A DNA stretch of 64,000 nt from Streptomyces sp. TSRI0281 (GTDB taxonomy: Bacteria; Actinomycetota; Actinomycetes; Streptomycetales; Streptomycetaceae), in contig NZ_LWLE01000018.1 of NCBI RefSeq assembly GCF_001905125.1, positions 26,502-90,501 on the forward strand, given 5' to 3'. A model generated the notes under the pieces. The model saw only the letters and a list, made by a program, of their open reading frames with translations, was not told where the DNA came from and searched no databases. This document shows, piece by piece, positions 42,601 through 52,833 of this stretch. Every line of letters starts with the position of its first letter. The first letter of the stretch is position 1. A program made the translations under genes and the position numbers.

Positions 42601-45600
42601 GGTGGGGGCTGGGTTCGACGAAGACGCGGTGGCCGTCGGAGAGGAGCGCCGCAGTGGCCTGGTCGAACCGGACCGGCTCGCGCAGATTGCGGTACCAGTA
42701 GGCGGCGTCCAGCGTGGTGGTGTCGATGGCCGTGCCGGTGACCGATGAGTAGAAGGCGATGTCGCCGCCGCGGGGGGCCACGGGGGCGAGCAGGTGGAGG
42801 AGGTCCGCACGGACCTCCTCCACCTGCGGTGAGTGGGCGGCATAGTCGACGGCGATACGCCGGGCCCGGACGCCTTCGGTCTCGCAGCTGTCCCGCAGGG
42901 CATCGAGGGCGGCGGCGGGACCGGCGACCACCACGGACCGGGGGCTGTTGACGGTGGCTATGGTCAGCTCGGGGTGGTGTTGCAGCCGCTGCTCCACCTC
43001 GTCGGCGGAGAGCTGGAGAAAGAGCATGCCGTTGGCGGTGCCCAAGCGGGTCAGGACCTTGCTGCGAAGCGCGACGACGCGGCAGGCGTCCTCCAGGGAG
43101 AGTCCCCCGGCGAAGCAGGCGGCGGCTATCTCGCCCTGCGAATGGCCCACGACGGCGGTCGGTCGTACACCTGAGGACTGCCACAGCCGGGCGAGTGAGA
43201 GCTGGACGGCGAACAGCGCGGGCTGGACGACATCGACTCGCTGCAGGGCCTGCTCGGCGTGCTCGGGGACGAGGACGTCGAGCAGCGGCCAGTCGGTGTG
43301 GGGGGCCAGCGCGCGGGCGCACTGCGCGATGCTGTCGGCGAAGACGGGGCTCGACTCCAGCAGCCCTGCCGCCATGGCCGGCCACTGGGAGCCCTGGCCG
43401 GGGAAGACGAAGGCGATCCGGCCGTCCGCCGCTTTGGCCTGGGCGAGATCCGGGTTGGGGCGCCCGTCGGCGAGGTCGCGCAGTGCCCGCAGTTGTGCGT
43501 CGAGGCCGGGTGCGGTGAGGGCGGCGCGGAACGGCAGCTGGGCGCGGGTGTTCGCCAGTGCGTGGCCGACGGCGGTGGCCGACGGCGGTGGACTGCTCTC
43601 AAGGTGGCTGTGCAGCCGGGCGGCCTGCCCCCTTAGCGCGGCAGGGGTGTGGCCACTGAGCAGCCAGACGGCGGGCGCCGATGGCTGGTCCGTTGGTTCG
43701 GGGACCGGGGCGTCGGGCTCCGGGGCCTGCTCGATGATGACGTGGGCGTTGGTACCGCTCACTCCGAAAGCGGAGACGGCGGCCCGGCGGGGGCGGCCGG
43801 TGTCCGGCCAGGGGATGGCACCCGTCAGTAGACGGATCGCACCGGAGTCCCAGTCGACGTGGGCGGTGGGGTTTTCGGCGTACAGAGTGCGCGGGAGAGT
43901 GGCGTATTGGACGGCGAGGACGGTCTTGATCAGGCCGGCGACACCGGCGGCGGCCTGGGTGTGGCCGATGTTGGACTTCAACGAGCCGAGGTACAGCGGC
44001 TGGTCGGCGGGGCGGTGACGGCCGTAAGTGGCCAGCAGCGCGTCGGCCTCGATCGGGTCGCCCAGGGTGGTGCCGGTGCCATGGGCCTCGACCGCGTCGA
44101 TGTCGGCGCTGCGCAGGCCCGCGCGGTCCAGGGTCCGGCGGATGACGCGTTCCTGGGAAGCTCCGTTCGGGGCGGTCAGGCCGTTGCTGGCACCGTCCTG
44201 GTTGATGGCGCTGGCCCGGATCACCGCGAGGACGTGGTGGCCGTTGCGCTGAGCGTCGCTGAGGCGTTCGAGGACGACCATGCCGGCGCCCTCGGCGAAC
44301 CCGGTGCCGTCGGCGTCGGCGGAGAAGGACCTGCAGCGGCCGTCCGGCGAGAGCGCCCGCTGTCGGGAGAACTCGATGAAGAGGCCGGGGGACGGGATGA
44401 CCGTGACCCCGCCGGCGAGAGCGAGGGTGCTGTCGCCCTGGAGCAGGGACTGGCAGGCCAGGTGGATGCTGACCAGTGAGGACGAGCACGCGGTGTCGAC
44501 CGATACGGCGGGCCCTTCGAGACCGAGCACGTACGCGACGCGGCCCGAGATGACACTCAGCGGCTTGCCCGTGGTGAGGTAGCCCTGCATCTCCTTCGGC
44601 GCCTCGTGGGAGCGCGAGCCGTAGTCCTGGTAGACGGCACCGGCGAAGACCCCGGTGCTGGTGCGACGCAGCGAGCTGGGGTCGATGTCTGCTCGTTCCA
44701 GGGCCTCCCAGGATGTCTCCAACAGCAGCCGTTGCTGTGGGTCCATGAACAGCGCTTCGCGGGGCGAGACGGTGAAGAACTCGGCGTCGAAGTCGGCGGC
44801 GTTGGCGAGGAAACCTCCCGCCGTGGTGTAGCTCTTGCCGGGCGCGGCGGGGTCGGGGTCGTAGAGGTCGGCCACGTCCCAGCCCCGGTCCTCGGGGAAC
44901 GGTGAGATCGCGTCGGTGCCCTGCTGGAGGAGTGCCCAGAGCTGATCCGGGGAATCGACGCCGCCGGGAAGCCGGCACGCCATGCCGATCACGGCCACCG
45001 GCTCGGCCGTTGGGGCCGCCGTACCGGGCACTGCCTCGGGCGCCTCTTCCGCAGGGCTCAGCCGGGTGTGCAGGTATTCGGCGAGCTCGGCGGGGGTCGG
45101 GTGGCTGAAGGCCACGCCGGCCGGCAGCTGGAGTCCGGTGGCGTGGCCCAGCCGGTTGCGCAGTTGGACGGCGGTCAGTGAGTCGAGGCCGATGTCCCTG
45201 AAGGACCGGCCGGGAGCGATGCCGGTGGGCGTGCGGTGGCCCAGTACGTCTGCGGTGGTGGAGCGAACCAGGTCGGTGAGGTCCTGCGTGCTGCGGTCGG
45301 CTGCGGCAGCACGGCCTGCGGGGGCCTCGTCGCGGGCGATCCGGGCATCTGCCTCCCTGGCTGCCCGGACGGCGGGGATGTCGCCGAGGAACGGGGCGGG
45401 GCGGATCGCGGTATAGCGTTCGGCGAAGGTCGGCCAGTCGAAGCGGGCGAGTACGACGGCGGGGACAGAACCGGCCGCGAGGCCGGTCAGCAGGTCCACC
45501 GCCAGGTCGGGATCAATGGGCGGCAGGCCCCAGCCGGTCATCCAGTCGGCTCCGCCGGCTCCGAGGCCGCCGGTGAAGTAGCCCCAGGCGATGGAGCTGG

Positions 45601-48600
45601 CGGGCAGTGTCTCGGTGCGGCGCCGCTGTGCGAGGGCGTCGAGGTAGGCGTTGGCCGCGCCGTAGGCTCCGTGGCCGTCTTGGCCGACGGCCGCGATGAC
45701 GGAGGAGAACAGGACGAACGCGTCGAGGTCTTGCCCGGCGGTGAGGTCGTGGAGGTGCTGCGCGCCGAGTACCTTGGCGGACAGGTTCTCGTCGATCATG
45801 GACGGGTTCAGGGCATCGATGGTTCCCGAGCGCCGGGCACCGGCGGTGTGCACCACGCCGGTCAGGGGGTATTCGGCGGGGACGGCGGCGAGTACGGCCG
45901 CGAGGGCGCTTCGGTCGCTGACGTCGCATGCGGCGACGGTGGCACGAGCTCCGAGCGCGGCGAGTTCGGCCACGAGCGGGGCCGCCCCCTCTGCCTGGTC
46001 GCCATGTCGGCTGATCAGCAGCAGGTGGGGTGCTCCGGCGCGGGCCAGCAGCTTGGCGGTGCGTGCGCCGAGGTATCCGGTGCCGCCGGTGATCAGGACC
46101 GTCCCCCGGGGTCGCCACGGCCTGCCGATCGGCAGGGCACAAGGTCGCAGTCGGGAAGCGAGGACGCCGTGGGCCCGCACTGCGAGGCAGTCCTCGGAGC
46201 CTGACTGTGACAGCGCCCGCAGGGCTTGGCGCAGGCTGTCCGGTTCGGGTGTCTCGGGGAGGTCCACGAGGCCCCGCCATTGTCGCGGGTACTCCAGGGC
46301 CGCGGCCTTGCCCAGACCCCAGAGGAGGGCCTGTGCGGGGTCTGCCGGGGAGTCCCGGTCGTCGACCCGGACGGCGGTCCGCGTGGCACACCAGAGCGGC
46401 GCGGTCAGCTTGGCGTCGTCGACGGCCTGCACCAGCAGGGCGGTATCGGAAAGTGCGGCCCAGAGGCGCGGGGTCGCCGGAGCAGGTGGGCGATGCGACA
46501 GGAAGGACACCACACCGGTGGTTGTCCGGCCGTCAGCGGCGTCGGCGATCCGCCGGGTGAGTTCGGCCCGGTCGGCGCCGGGGCGCACGCGCACGGTCCG
46601 GGTTGTGGAGCCGACTGCGGTCAGGGCGTCCGCCAGAGCCTTGGGCCACGGCTGCTGTTCGCCCTCGGGGACGGCGAACAGCCAATGCCCGGCGGCCGTC
46701 GGGCCGTCGGCCGCCAGCGGGGCCCACTCCGTGGTGAAGCACATGCCGTCCAGCCGGGAGAGACGTTCCTCCTCGCGCCGCCAGGCGGCCATGGCCGGCA
46801 GCAGGCCGCTGAGTGCGCCCGGGTCCTCGATGCCCAGCGTGGCCGCCGTGGCTTCCGCGTCCTGTCGCTCGACGGCGTCCCAGAGCCGGCGCTCGGAGGC
46901 GGAACGGGACTGCGAGCCGGAAGGCGCGGGGGGAATGGGCGCGGCCGGGAGCCAGTAGCGCCGGCGCTGGAAGGCGTAGGTGGGCAGCGGAACGGTCGGG
47001 CCCTCCCCGAACAGTGGTCTCCAGTCGACGTTCACGCCGTGGCACCAGGCCCGGGCGAGCGAGGTGAGAAGGTCCGCCTGGTCCCCGGCGTCGCGATGCA
47101 GAGAGGCGAGAGCGACTGCCTCCCGGGCCAGGCCGGGCACGCTCTCCGCCGTCTCCTGGATACCGAAGGCCAGCAAGGGGTGCGGGCTCATCTCGATGAA
47201 GGTGGTGTACCCGGCGGTGAGCAGGGCGCGGACGACGGGCTCGAAGCGGACAGTGCGGCGCAGGTTGCGGAACCAGTACTCGCCGTCCAGGACGGGTGGG
47301 CCGTCCTGGACGGTTGTCCTGCCCGTGACGGTGGAGTGGAATGCGGTGTGTGGCGCGTGGGGTGCCAGACCGGCCAAAGCCTGGGTCAGGGGGCCGTGCA
47401 GAGGATCGACGTCGGCGGAGTGTGAGGCGTAATCGACCTGGATGCGGACGGTGCGGACGTCGTCCTTGCCGCACTCGGCGAGGAAGTCCTCCAGGATGTC
47501 CCGTGGGCCGGAGACGACGGTCGAGGTCGGTCCGTTGAGCGCGGCGATGACCAGTTGCTCGTACCCTTCGCGCAGCCGACGCCCGACATCCTCGGCGGGT
47601 AGTCGTACGGATGCCATCCGCCCGTTCGTTTCCAGGGTGCCGACCAGTCGGCTGCGGACCACCGTGGCGTGCACGGCGTCCTGGAGCGTCAGGGCGCCGG
47701 AGGCCCAGGCGGCCGCGATCTCGCCCTGGGAGTGCCCGACGACGGCGTCGGGCATCACACCGTGGGAACGCCACACCTCGGCGAGACCGGTCATCACGGC
47801 GAACAGGGCGGGCTGCACCACGTCGTCGCGCTCCAAGGAGGGGGCCTGCGGTTCCTGTTGGAGTACGGCCCGCAGCGACCAGTCACCATGGGCGGACAGT
47901 GCCTGTTCGCAGGCGTCGATGTGGGCGCGGAAGACGGGTGAGGTCGCGAGCAGGCCGCGGGCCATGCCCGGCCACTGGGAACCCTGGCCGGGGAAGACGA
48001 AGACCGTCCGGCAGCCGGGGAGCGCGGTGGCCCGCACTGTGCCGTCCGGGTCTTGATCCGTTCCGGGCTCCTGCGCGAGCGCCTCCAGGCTCGACCGCAG
48101 GCTGCCGAGGCCGACGCCGACGGCTGCCGCCCGGTGGTCGAGTGCGTTCCTCGTCCTCGCCAGTGAGCGGCCCGCATCGCGAGGGTCGAACGTCGGCGCG
48201 CCGGTGAGAGCGGAAACCAGCCGGCCCGCCTGCGCCCGCAGGGCTGATGGGCTTGCCGCGCTGAGTGGCCAGACCAGGGCCGGGCCGCTCCACCCGGCGT
48301 CCTGCTGCCCGGTGCCGTCGCAGCACGTGTTGTCGGTGCCCGGCGCCGGGCAGGGTTCCTGTGGCGGCGCCTCCTCCAGAACGACGTGGGCGTTGGTGCC
48401 GCTCACCCCGAATGAGGAGATGCCGGCGCGGCGCGGGCGCCCGTCGTGTGGCCAGGGCACAAGGTGCGTCAGCAGACGCAGGTTTGCCGAGGACCAGTCC
48501 AGGCGCGGCGTCGGCCGGTCGATGTGCAGGCTGGCGGGCAGTTCCCCGTGCTGCAGTGCCAGCACCATCTTGACCAGGCCTGCGACGCCGGCTGCCGCCT

Positions 48601-51600
48601 GGGTGTGACCGATGTTGGACTTCAGGGAGCCGACCAGCAGGGGTCGGTCCGCTTCCCGGCCCACGCCGTAGGTGCGGCCGAGGGCATGGGCCTCGATCGG
48701 GTCGCCGAGCGTGGTGCCGGTGCCGTGGGCCTCGACGACGTCCACATCCGCGGCATCGACACCGGCGTCCGCCAGGGCCCGGCGGATGACCCGCTCCTGC
48801 GCGGGGCCGTTGGGCGCGGTGAGCCCGCTGCTCGCGCCGTCCTGGTTGACAGCGGTGCCCCGGATGACCGCCAGCACCTGGTGGCCGTTGCGGCGTGCGT
48901 CCGACAGCCGCTCCAGCAGGACCAGGGAGACCCCCTCGCTCCATGCGGTCCCGTCGGCGGCGGCCGCGAACGGTTTGCACCGCCCGTCCGGTGCCAGTCC
49001 GCGCTGGCGCGAGAACTCCACCCACATGCCTGGCGAGGACAGCACCGCCACACCGCCGGCCAGGGCCAGCGTGCACTCCCCACGGGCCAGCGAATCGCAG
49101 GCCAGGTGCACCGCCACCAGGGACGAGGAGCATGCCGTGTCCACGGTGAGGGCCGGTCCGGTGAGCCCGTAGGTGTAGGCGAGGCGGCCCGAGATGACGC
49201 TCGTGGTCGTCCCGGTGAGCGCGTAGCCGCCGGACTCGGCCGGGGCTTGGTGCATGCGTGGGCCGTACTCCTGAGCCGTTGCGCCGATGAACACCCCGGT
49301 GCTGGTGCCTCGCAGGGACTCGGAGGGGATGCCCGCCCGCTCCAGCGTCTCCCACGAGGTCTCCAGCAACAGGCGCTGCTGAGGGTCCATGGCGAGCGCT
49401 TCGCGGGGGGAGATCCCGAACAGCTGGGCATCGAACTGGCCGGCATCGTGCAGGAATCCGCCCGCCCGGACGTAGGTCGTGCCGGACACATCGGGGTCGG
49501 GGTTGAAAAGACCGTCGATGTCCCAGCCCCGGTCGCGCGGGAACGGCGATACGGCGTCTCGGCCCGACCGCAGCAGTGACCAGAGCTCCTGAGGGGAAGT
49601 AACGCCGCCGGGCAGCCGACAGCCGAGCGCCACTACGGCGATCGGGTCTCCGGTGAGTGCCGCACGTCCCTGCTGGTCGGCGGCGCCCTCCGCCGGCCCG
49701 CCGCTTTCGGCCGCATTGTCGAGGAGCTGTCCGAGGGCCCGACCCGCACTGGCGGGGTTCGGGTGGTCGTAGACCAGGGTCTGCGATACCGGCTGCCCGA
49801 GTGCCTCGGAGAGCGAGAGCGAGAGCTGTACGGCCGAGGCGGAGCCCATGCCGAGATCCTGGAAGGAACGGCGGGGGTCGATGAGGTCCTCCGCCTCGTG
49901 GCCCAGCACGAACGCGGTGCGGCTGAGTACCAGTTCCAACAGCGCCCGGTCCCGGCCCGGCCCGGAGAGGGCGGCGTCGGGCCCGGCGGGAGCATCGGAC
50001 CCGGCAGTGCTGTCGCTGCCGTCGCACACAATGCCGGGCGCTTGGCCGGAACCGGCCGAACGGGTGCTGGCGGACAGCCGCGCCCGGGTGGTCGAGGCAC
50101 CGGTCCGCGGTTCTTCTTGTGCTTCGGCCGGCGACGCGAGCCAGTAGGCACGGCGTTGGAAGGCATAGGTGGGCAGCGTGGTGCGCCGGGCCTGCTGCGG
50201 CGCGAAGTAACTGCCCCAGTTCACCGGCAGTCCGTGCAGATGCAGCCTGGTCAGGGTGGCGAGCACGGCATCGGGCTCCGGCGCGGTGTCACCGAGCAGG
50301 GACAAGGCAACCGGATGCGCCTCGTCGTCCATCGGCAGCGTCAGCCCGGCGAGCGCGGACAGCGTGGCATCCGGGCCGATCTCCAGCAGGTGAGCGGCGC
50401 CCGTGTCACCGAGGGTGCGCAGCGCGTCAAGGAAGCGCACCGGGTTGCGCAGGTGCGCCGCCCAGTAGTCGGCGGAGCGCAGGTCATCGGTATGGGCCCA
50501 GGTGCCGGTGAGGGTCGAGATGACCGGTAGCTCGGTTGCTCGGTAGGTCAATGAACCGGCGACGGAGGCGAATTCGTCGAGGACCGCGTCAACCTGAGGC
50601 GAGTGAAAGCCGACGTTCACCCGGAGGGTTTTGGTCCGCCGCCCGCGCCGCGCCAGTTCACCGCATACCGCCCGGACGCCGGCGGGCTCGCCGGAGATGA
50701 CCGTCGTCCGCGGGCCGTTCACCGCGGCGATTGATACGTGCGGATGGTCGCGCAGCAGTGGCCGGACCTCGGCCTCGGTGGCGTGCAGCGACGCCATCGC
50801 GCCCTCCGGGAGCTGTCCCATCAGCCGCCCTCGGTTGGCGACCAACAGGGCGGCGTCCGCCAGGGAGAGCACCCCGCACAGGTGAGCGGCGGTCAGTTCC
50901 CCAAGGGAGTGGCCGATGAGGTAGTCCGGGCGCAGCCCCCAGGTATCCAGCAGCCGGAACAGTGCCGTCTCCAGGGCGAACAAGGCCGGTTGGGTGAAGG
51001 TGGTGTCGTCCAGCAAGGCAGCCTCGGGGCTGTCGGGCGGGGCGAACACCATTGGGCGCAGCGGTCGCGGCAGATGCGGGTCGAGGGCATCGGCCGCCTC
51101 GTCGAAGGCCGATGCGAAGGCGGTGAAGAGCTGGTGCAGTTCCCTTCCCATACCGGAGCGTTGGGTGCCCTGCCCGGAGAAGAGGAACGCGGTGCCCTCC
51201 CGGCCGCAGACTCGCCCGTGATGGACCCGGGGCGAGGGGGAGCCCTGCACGAGTGCCCGGAGTCCGGTGCGCAGCGAGTCGGGCCCGTCGGCGATCACGC
51301 CGGCGCGCCACTCGAAGGAGGTACGTGTGGTCGCCAGCGAGTACGCGAGGTCGCGGTTGTCCGGTGGTTGTGCTGCGGAGGTGAGCTGGGAGAGCAGTGC
51401 GGTGGCTTGGGCGTGCAGCGCGGCCCGGGTGCGGCCGGAGACCAGGTGGATCTGCTGTCCGGGCGCCGCCTGACGGGCGGGGGGCGATGTCCGGGGCGCT
51501 TCGGAGAGAACCACGTGGCAGTTGGTTCCGCCGAGGCCGAAAGAGCTTACTGCGGCTGTCAGTTGACGGTTCGGGTGCGGCCAGTCGCGCAGGGTGAGAG

Positions 51601-52744
51601 GCACACTCAGGTTCAGCTCTGCGAGCGGGATCCCAGGGGCCGGGGCCCGGAAGTTCGACTGCGGCACGATCGAGCGGTGCCAGACGCACAGGACGGTCTT
51701 GATGAAGCCGGCGATGCCGGCGGCGGCTTCCAGGTGGCCGATGGTGGACTTGACGGATCCGACGAGCAGCGGGCAGGACCCGTCGTGCGAAGCGCCGAGG
51801 GCGCTGCCGACCGCCTGCGCCTCCACCGAGTCGCCGATCGGGGTTCCGGTGGCGTGCAGTTCCACGAACTGCACCTCGTCCAGGGTGTTCGCCCGGGAAT
51901 GGACGGCGCGCAGCAGTTGCTGCTGGGCGCTCACGCTCGGGTGGGTCAGGCCCGGTCCGCCTCCATCGTTGTTGAGGCCGGTGCCTCGTACGACGCAGTA
52001 GACACGGTCTCCGTCCCCTAGCGCGGCGGCCAGCGGTTTGAGGATCACGACTCCCGCCCCCTCGCCCGGTACGAACCCGTTGGCGCGCTCGTCCAGGGGG
52101 CAGCACTGGCCATCCGGTGAGAGTCCGCCGAACAGTTCGGCCCCGACCGTTCCGTCGGCATCGAGCAGCAGGCTGACACCTCCCACCAGCGCCAGGTCCG
52201 ACTCTCCCCGCAGCAGGCTCCCTGCTGCCAGGTGAAGCGCCGCGAGCGAGGACGACTGGCCCGTGTCGACGGTCATGCTGGGGCCATTGAGCCTGAGGGT
52301 GTACGAGACCCGGTTGGCGATCATGCTTCGCTGGAGACCGGCGAAGGTGTGTTCTCCGGCGGCGCTTTGCCCGCGCTGCCGGGTCATCACTGCGTAGTCG
52401 TCCCGCATGGCCCCGAAGAACACGCTTGCGTTCTTCTCGTGCAGCTCACCCGGAATGATTCCGGCGTCCTCCATTGCCTCCCAGCACAGTTCGAGTGCTA
52501 ATCGCTGTTGAGGGTCCAGCGCCGTGGCCTCCTTGGGGGATATACCGAAGAAGTCCGCGTCGAATTCCTCCACCCTGCCGATGAAGGCGCCTGCCGTGGG
52601 GCGGTTCGGGCGTGCGTCCGTCTCATCGGGCGGTTCACTCGTTATCGCGCTGGACCCCGAGCTCAGCAGGCTCCAGTAGTCACTCAGGGTCGGTGCCGCC
52701 GGGAACCTGCAGCTCATACCTATGACAGCGATCCGCTCGTCCAT
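39641..52744 (-). CDS. Type I modular PKS: loading module plus two extension modules
   Basis: 4367 residues. Loading module: KSQ (Gln163 in VDTGQSSS instead of Cys), AT (GHS613LGE, motif GFHS, malonyl-like), ACP (Ser968, GMGS). By family rule this yields an acetyl starter by malonyl decarboxylation. Module 1: KS (Cys1205), AT (GHS1672QGE, YASH: methylmalonyl), KR (TGGTGYLG, Tyr2361 in YGAAN, no LDD, so A-type-like), ACP (Ser2522). Module 2: KS (Cys2753), AT (GHS3202QGE, YAAH: unclear, branched likely), DH (His3511 in HAVHG, Asp3678 in DAALQ), KR (SGGTGTLG, LDD present, Tyr4109), ACP (Ser4273). The C-terminal ~70 residues are a docking tail. Starts 90 bases after the DUF5988 gene. All motifs needed for activity are visible. 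Confidence 0.95.
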   Translation of the reverse strand: MDERIAVIGMSCRFPAAPTLSDYWSLLSSGSSAITSEPPDETDARPNRPTAGAFIGRVEEFDADFFGISPKEATALDPQQRLALELCWEAMEDAGIIPGELHEKNASVFFGAMRDDYAVMTRQRGQSAAGEHTFAGLQRSMIANRVSYTLRLNGPSMTVDTGQSSSLAALHLAAGSLLRGESDLALVGGVSLLLDADGTVGAELFGGLSPDGQCCPLDERANGFVPGEGAGVVILKPLAAALGDGDRVYCVVRGTGLNNDGGGPGLTHPSVSAQQQLLRAVHSRANTLDEVQFVELHATGTPIGDSVEAQAVGSALGASHDGSCPLLVGSVKSTIGHLEAAAGIAGFIKTVLCVWHRSIVPQSNFRAPAPGIPLAELNLSVPLTLRDWPHPNRQLTAAVSSFGLGGTNCHVVLSEAPRTSPPARQAAPGQQIHLVSGRTRAALHAQATALLSQLTSAAQPPDNRDLAYSLATTRTSFEWRAGVIADGPDSLRTGLRALVQGSPSPRVHHGRVCGREGTAFLFSGQGTQRSGMGRELHQLFTAFASAFDEAADALDPHLPRPLRPMVFAPPDSPEAALLDDTTFTQPALFALETALFRLLDTWGLRPDYLIGHSLGELTAAHLCGVLSLADAALLVANRGRLMGQLPEGAMASLHATEAEVRPLLRDHPHVSIAAVNGPRTTVISGEPAGVRAVCGELARRGRRTKTLRVNVGFHSPQVDAVLDEFASVAGSLTYRATELPVISTLTGTWAHTDDLRSADYWAAHLRNPVRFLDALRTLGDTGAAHLLEIGPDATLSALAGLTLPMDDEAHPVALSLLGDTAPEPDAVLATLTRLHLHGLPVNWGSYFAPQQARRTTLPTYAFQRRAYWLASPAEAQEEPRTGASTTRARLSASTRSAGSGQAPGIVCDGSDSTAGSDAPAGPDAALSGPGRDRALLELVLSRTAFVLGHEAEDLIDPRRSFQDLGMGSASAVQLSLSLSEALGQPVSQTLVYDHPNPASAGRALGQLLDNAAESGGPAEGAADQQGRAALTGDPIAVVALGCRLPGGVTSPQELWSLLRSGRDAVSPFPRDRGWDIDGLFNPDPDVSGTTYVRAGGFLHDAGQFDAQLFGISPREALAMDPQQRLLLETSWETLERAGIPSESLRGTSTGVFIGATAQEYGPRMHQAPAESGGYALTGTTTSVISGRLAYTYGLTGPALTVDTACSSSLVAVHLACDSLARGECTLALAGGVAVLSSPGMWVEFSRQRGLAPDGRCKPFAAAADGTAWSEGVSLVLLERLSDARRNGHQVLAVIRGTAVNQDGASSGLTAPNGPAQERVIRRALADAGVDAADVDVVEAHGTGTTLGDPIEAHALGRTYGVGREADRPLLVGSLKSNIGHTQAAAGVAGLVKMVLALQHGELPASLHIDRPTPRLDWSSANLRLLTHLVPWPHDGRPRRAGISSFGVSGTNAHVVLEEAPPQEPCPAPGTDNTCCDGTGQQDAGWSGPALVWPLSAASPSALRAQAGRLVSALTGAPTFDPRDAGRSLARTRNALDHRAAAVGVGLGSLRSSLEALAQEPGTDQDPDGTVRATALPGCRTVFVFPGQGSQWPGMARGLLATSPVFRAHIDACEQALSAHGDWSLRAVLQQEPQAPSLERDDVVQPALFAVMTGLAEVWRSHGVMPDAVVGHSQGEIAAAWASGALTLQDAVHATVVRSRLVGTLETNGRMASVRLPAEDVGRRLREGYEQLVIAALNGPTSTVVSGPRDILEDFLAECGKDDVRTVRIQVDYASHSADVDPLHGPLTQALAGLAPHAPHTAFHSTVTGRTTVQDGPPVLDGEYWFRNLRRTVRFEPVVRALLTAGYTTFIEMSPHPLLAFGIQETAESVPGLAREAVALASLHRDAGDQADLLTSLARAWCHGVNVDWRPLFGEGPTVPLPTYAFQRRRYWLPAAPIPPAPSGSQSRSASERRLWDAVERQDAEATAATLGIEDPGALSGLLPAMAAWRREEERLSRLDGMCFTTEWAPLAADGPTAAGHWLFAVPEGEQQPWPKALADALTAVGSTTRTVRVRPGADRAELTRRIADAADGRTTTGVVSFLSHRPPAPATPRLWAALSDTALLVQAVDDAKLTAPLWCATRTAVRVDDRDSPADPAQALLWGLGKAAALEYPRQWRGLVDLPETPEPDSLRQALRALSQSGSEDCLAVRAHGVLASRLRPCALPIGRPWRPRGTVLITGGTGYLGARTAKLLARAGAPHLLLISRHGDQAEGAAPLVAELAALGARATVAACDVSDRSALAAVLAAVPAEYPLTGVVHTAGARRSGTIDALNPSMIDENLSAKVLGAQHLHDLTAGQDLDAFVLFSSVIAAVGQDGHGAYGAANAYLDALAQRRRTETLPASSIAWGYFTGGLGAGGADWMTGWGLPPIDPDLAVDLLTGLAAGSVPAVVLARFDWPTFAERYTAIRPAPFLGDIPAVRAAREADARIARDEAPAGRAAAADRSTQDLTDLVRSTTADVLGHRTPTGIAPGRSFRDIGLDSLTAVQLRNRLGHATGLQLPAGVAFSHPTPAELAEYLHTRLSPAEEAPEAVPGTAAPTAEPVAVIGMACRLPGGVDSPDQLWALLQQGTDAISPFPEDRGWDVADLYDPDPAAPGKSYTTAGGFLANAADFDAEFFTVSPREALFMDPQQRLLLETSWEALERADIDPSSLRRTSTGVFAGAVYQDYGSRSHEAPKEMQGYLTTGKPLSVISGRVAYVLGLEGPAVSVDTACSSSLVSIHLACQSLLQGDSTLALAGGVTVIPSPGLFIEFSRQRALSPDGRCRSFSADADGTGFAEGAGMVVLERLSDAQRNGHHVLAVIRASAINQDGASNGLTAPNGASQERVIRRTLDRAGLRSADIDAVEAHGTGTTLGDPIEADALLATYGRHRPADQPLYLGSLKSNIGHTQAAAGVAGLIKTVLAVQYATLPRTLYAENPTAHVDWDSGAIRLLTGAIPWPDTGRPRRAAVSAFGVSGTNAHVIIEQAPEPDAPVPEPTDQPSAPAVWLLSGHTPAALRGQAARLHSHLESSPPPSATAVGHALANTRAQLPFRAALTAPGLDAQLRALRDLADGRPNPDLAQAKAADGRIAFVFPGQGSQWPAMAAGLLESSPVFADSIAQCARALAPHTDWPLLDVLVPEHAEQALQRVDVVQPALFAVQLSLARLWQSSGVRPTAVVGHSQGEIAAACFAGGLSLEDACRVVALRSKVLTRLGTANGMLFLQLSADEVEQRLQHHPELTIATVNSPRSVVVAGPAAALDALRDSCETEGVRARRIAVDYAAHSPQVEEVRADLLHLLAPVAPRGGDIAFYSSVTGTAIDTTTLDAAYWYRNLREPVRFDQATAALLSDGHRVFVEPSPHPLLCGAVLESADGSTQPVTTLPTLRRDEGGPARFTTALANAHIHGVAVDTEALNPGTDRRPVNLPTYAFQHRRFWIDTSRGATTREMAASFGVDPVEHPFLDLALPVPEDNGLVLTGRIGTHTHSWLQDHAVHGSVLLPGTAFVDLALHAGQRTGCSYLEELTLLAPLHLGDGDESIQLHLTIGGPDATGRRSVTIRSRWQSAVTGEPWTVHACGFVGEPPPQPTIPTLAWPPEHSVSVDTERFYARAEEIGHGYGPAFRGLTGIWRRGQDVFTEARLPEELRRQGSGFAVHPALLDAALQGLLVRRPATVELPFTWRGVRLHDTGATTLRTRIRRVGDQSVTVDVFAEAGHLVARLDSLILRPAAAHNAHHPLAGEGVYHLAWKPAAPESLPRPPRAAVLSANPRHRPTAPADGTGLPVHADLATFAESLATEEPTPEYVLHDLTPPKSAPAERTPQETALAAHDAVRRTLRLLKEWLADDRLSALRLVLATRGAVAALPGEVPDPAAAAVWGLVRSAQNEYPDQFTLLDLDGTAPDPDTLASLPLDSEPQIALRDGSAHLARLTRLAPPAPAPSPYDPDRTVLISGGTGTLGRLLARHLVTEHGVRRLLLLSRHEAAATGDATAELAALGARCTVAACDITDRADLDATLATHLDGHRLGAVVHAAGVLDDATITQLTPQQVNNVLRPKIDGVVNLHLATLDREPAVFLLYSGAAGTFGTPGQGHYAAANAFLDAFAQYRRALGLPALSLGWGLWAERSGMTGRLDATALRRLDRLGITPLPSSHNLALHDTAFRHEEAVLLPLRLSGSAQRTPLLRNAIGNQQSTVQRPTTAAEPDGSPLKKRLAGLAAHDQDTLLTELVHSHVVQVLGHASTADVDPSVPFTDLGFDSLTSVELRNRINQETGAALPVTAVFDHPTPTALAARLRETLSERTMTAPLEGTTAQTGTAEVTSAEPDSTGTRPAHWAENAGDTDLFAAIDQAQE

Positions 52745-52833
52745 GCCGGCCGCTCCTCCTGCGATGGGTCCGATGTGCCGGAAGGTAAATTATTTTCGGT
52801 CCGGAGCCCCGGTGAGGCGCCCGCGGGACCGCT

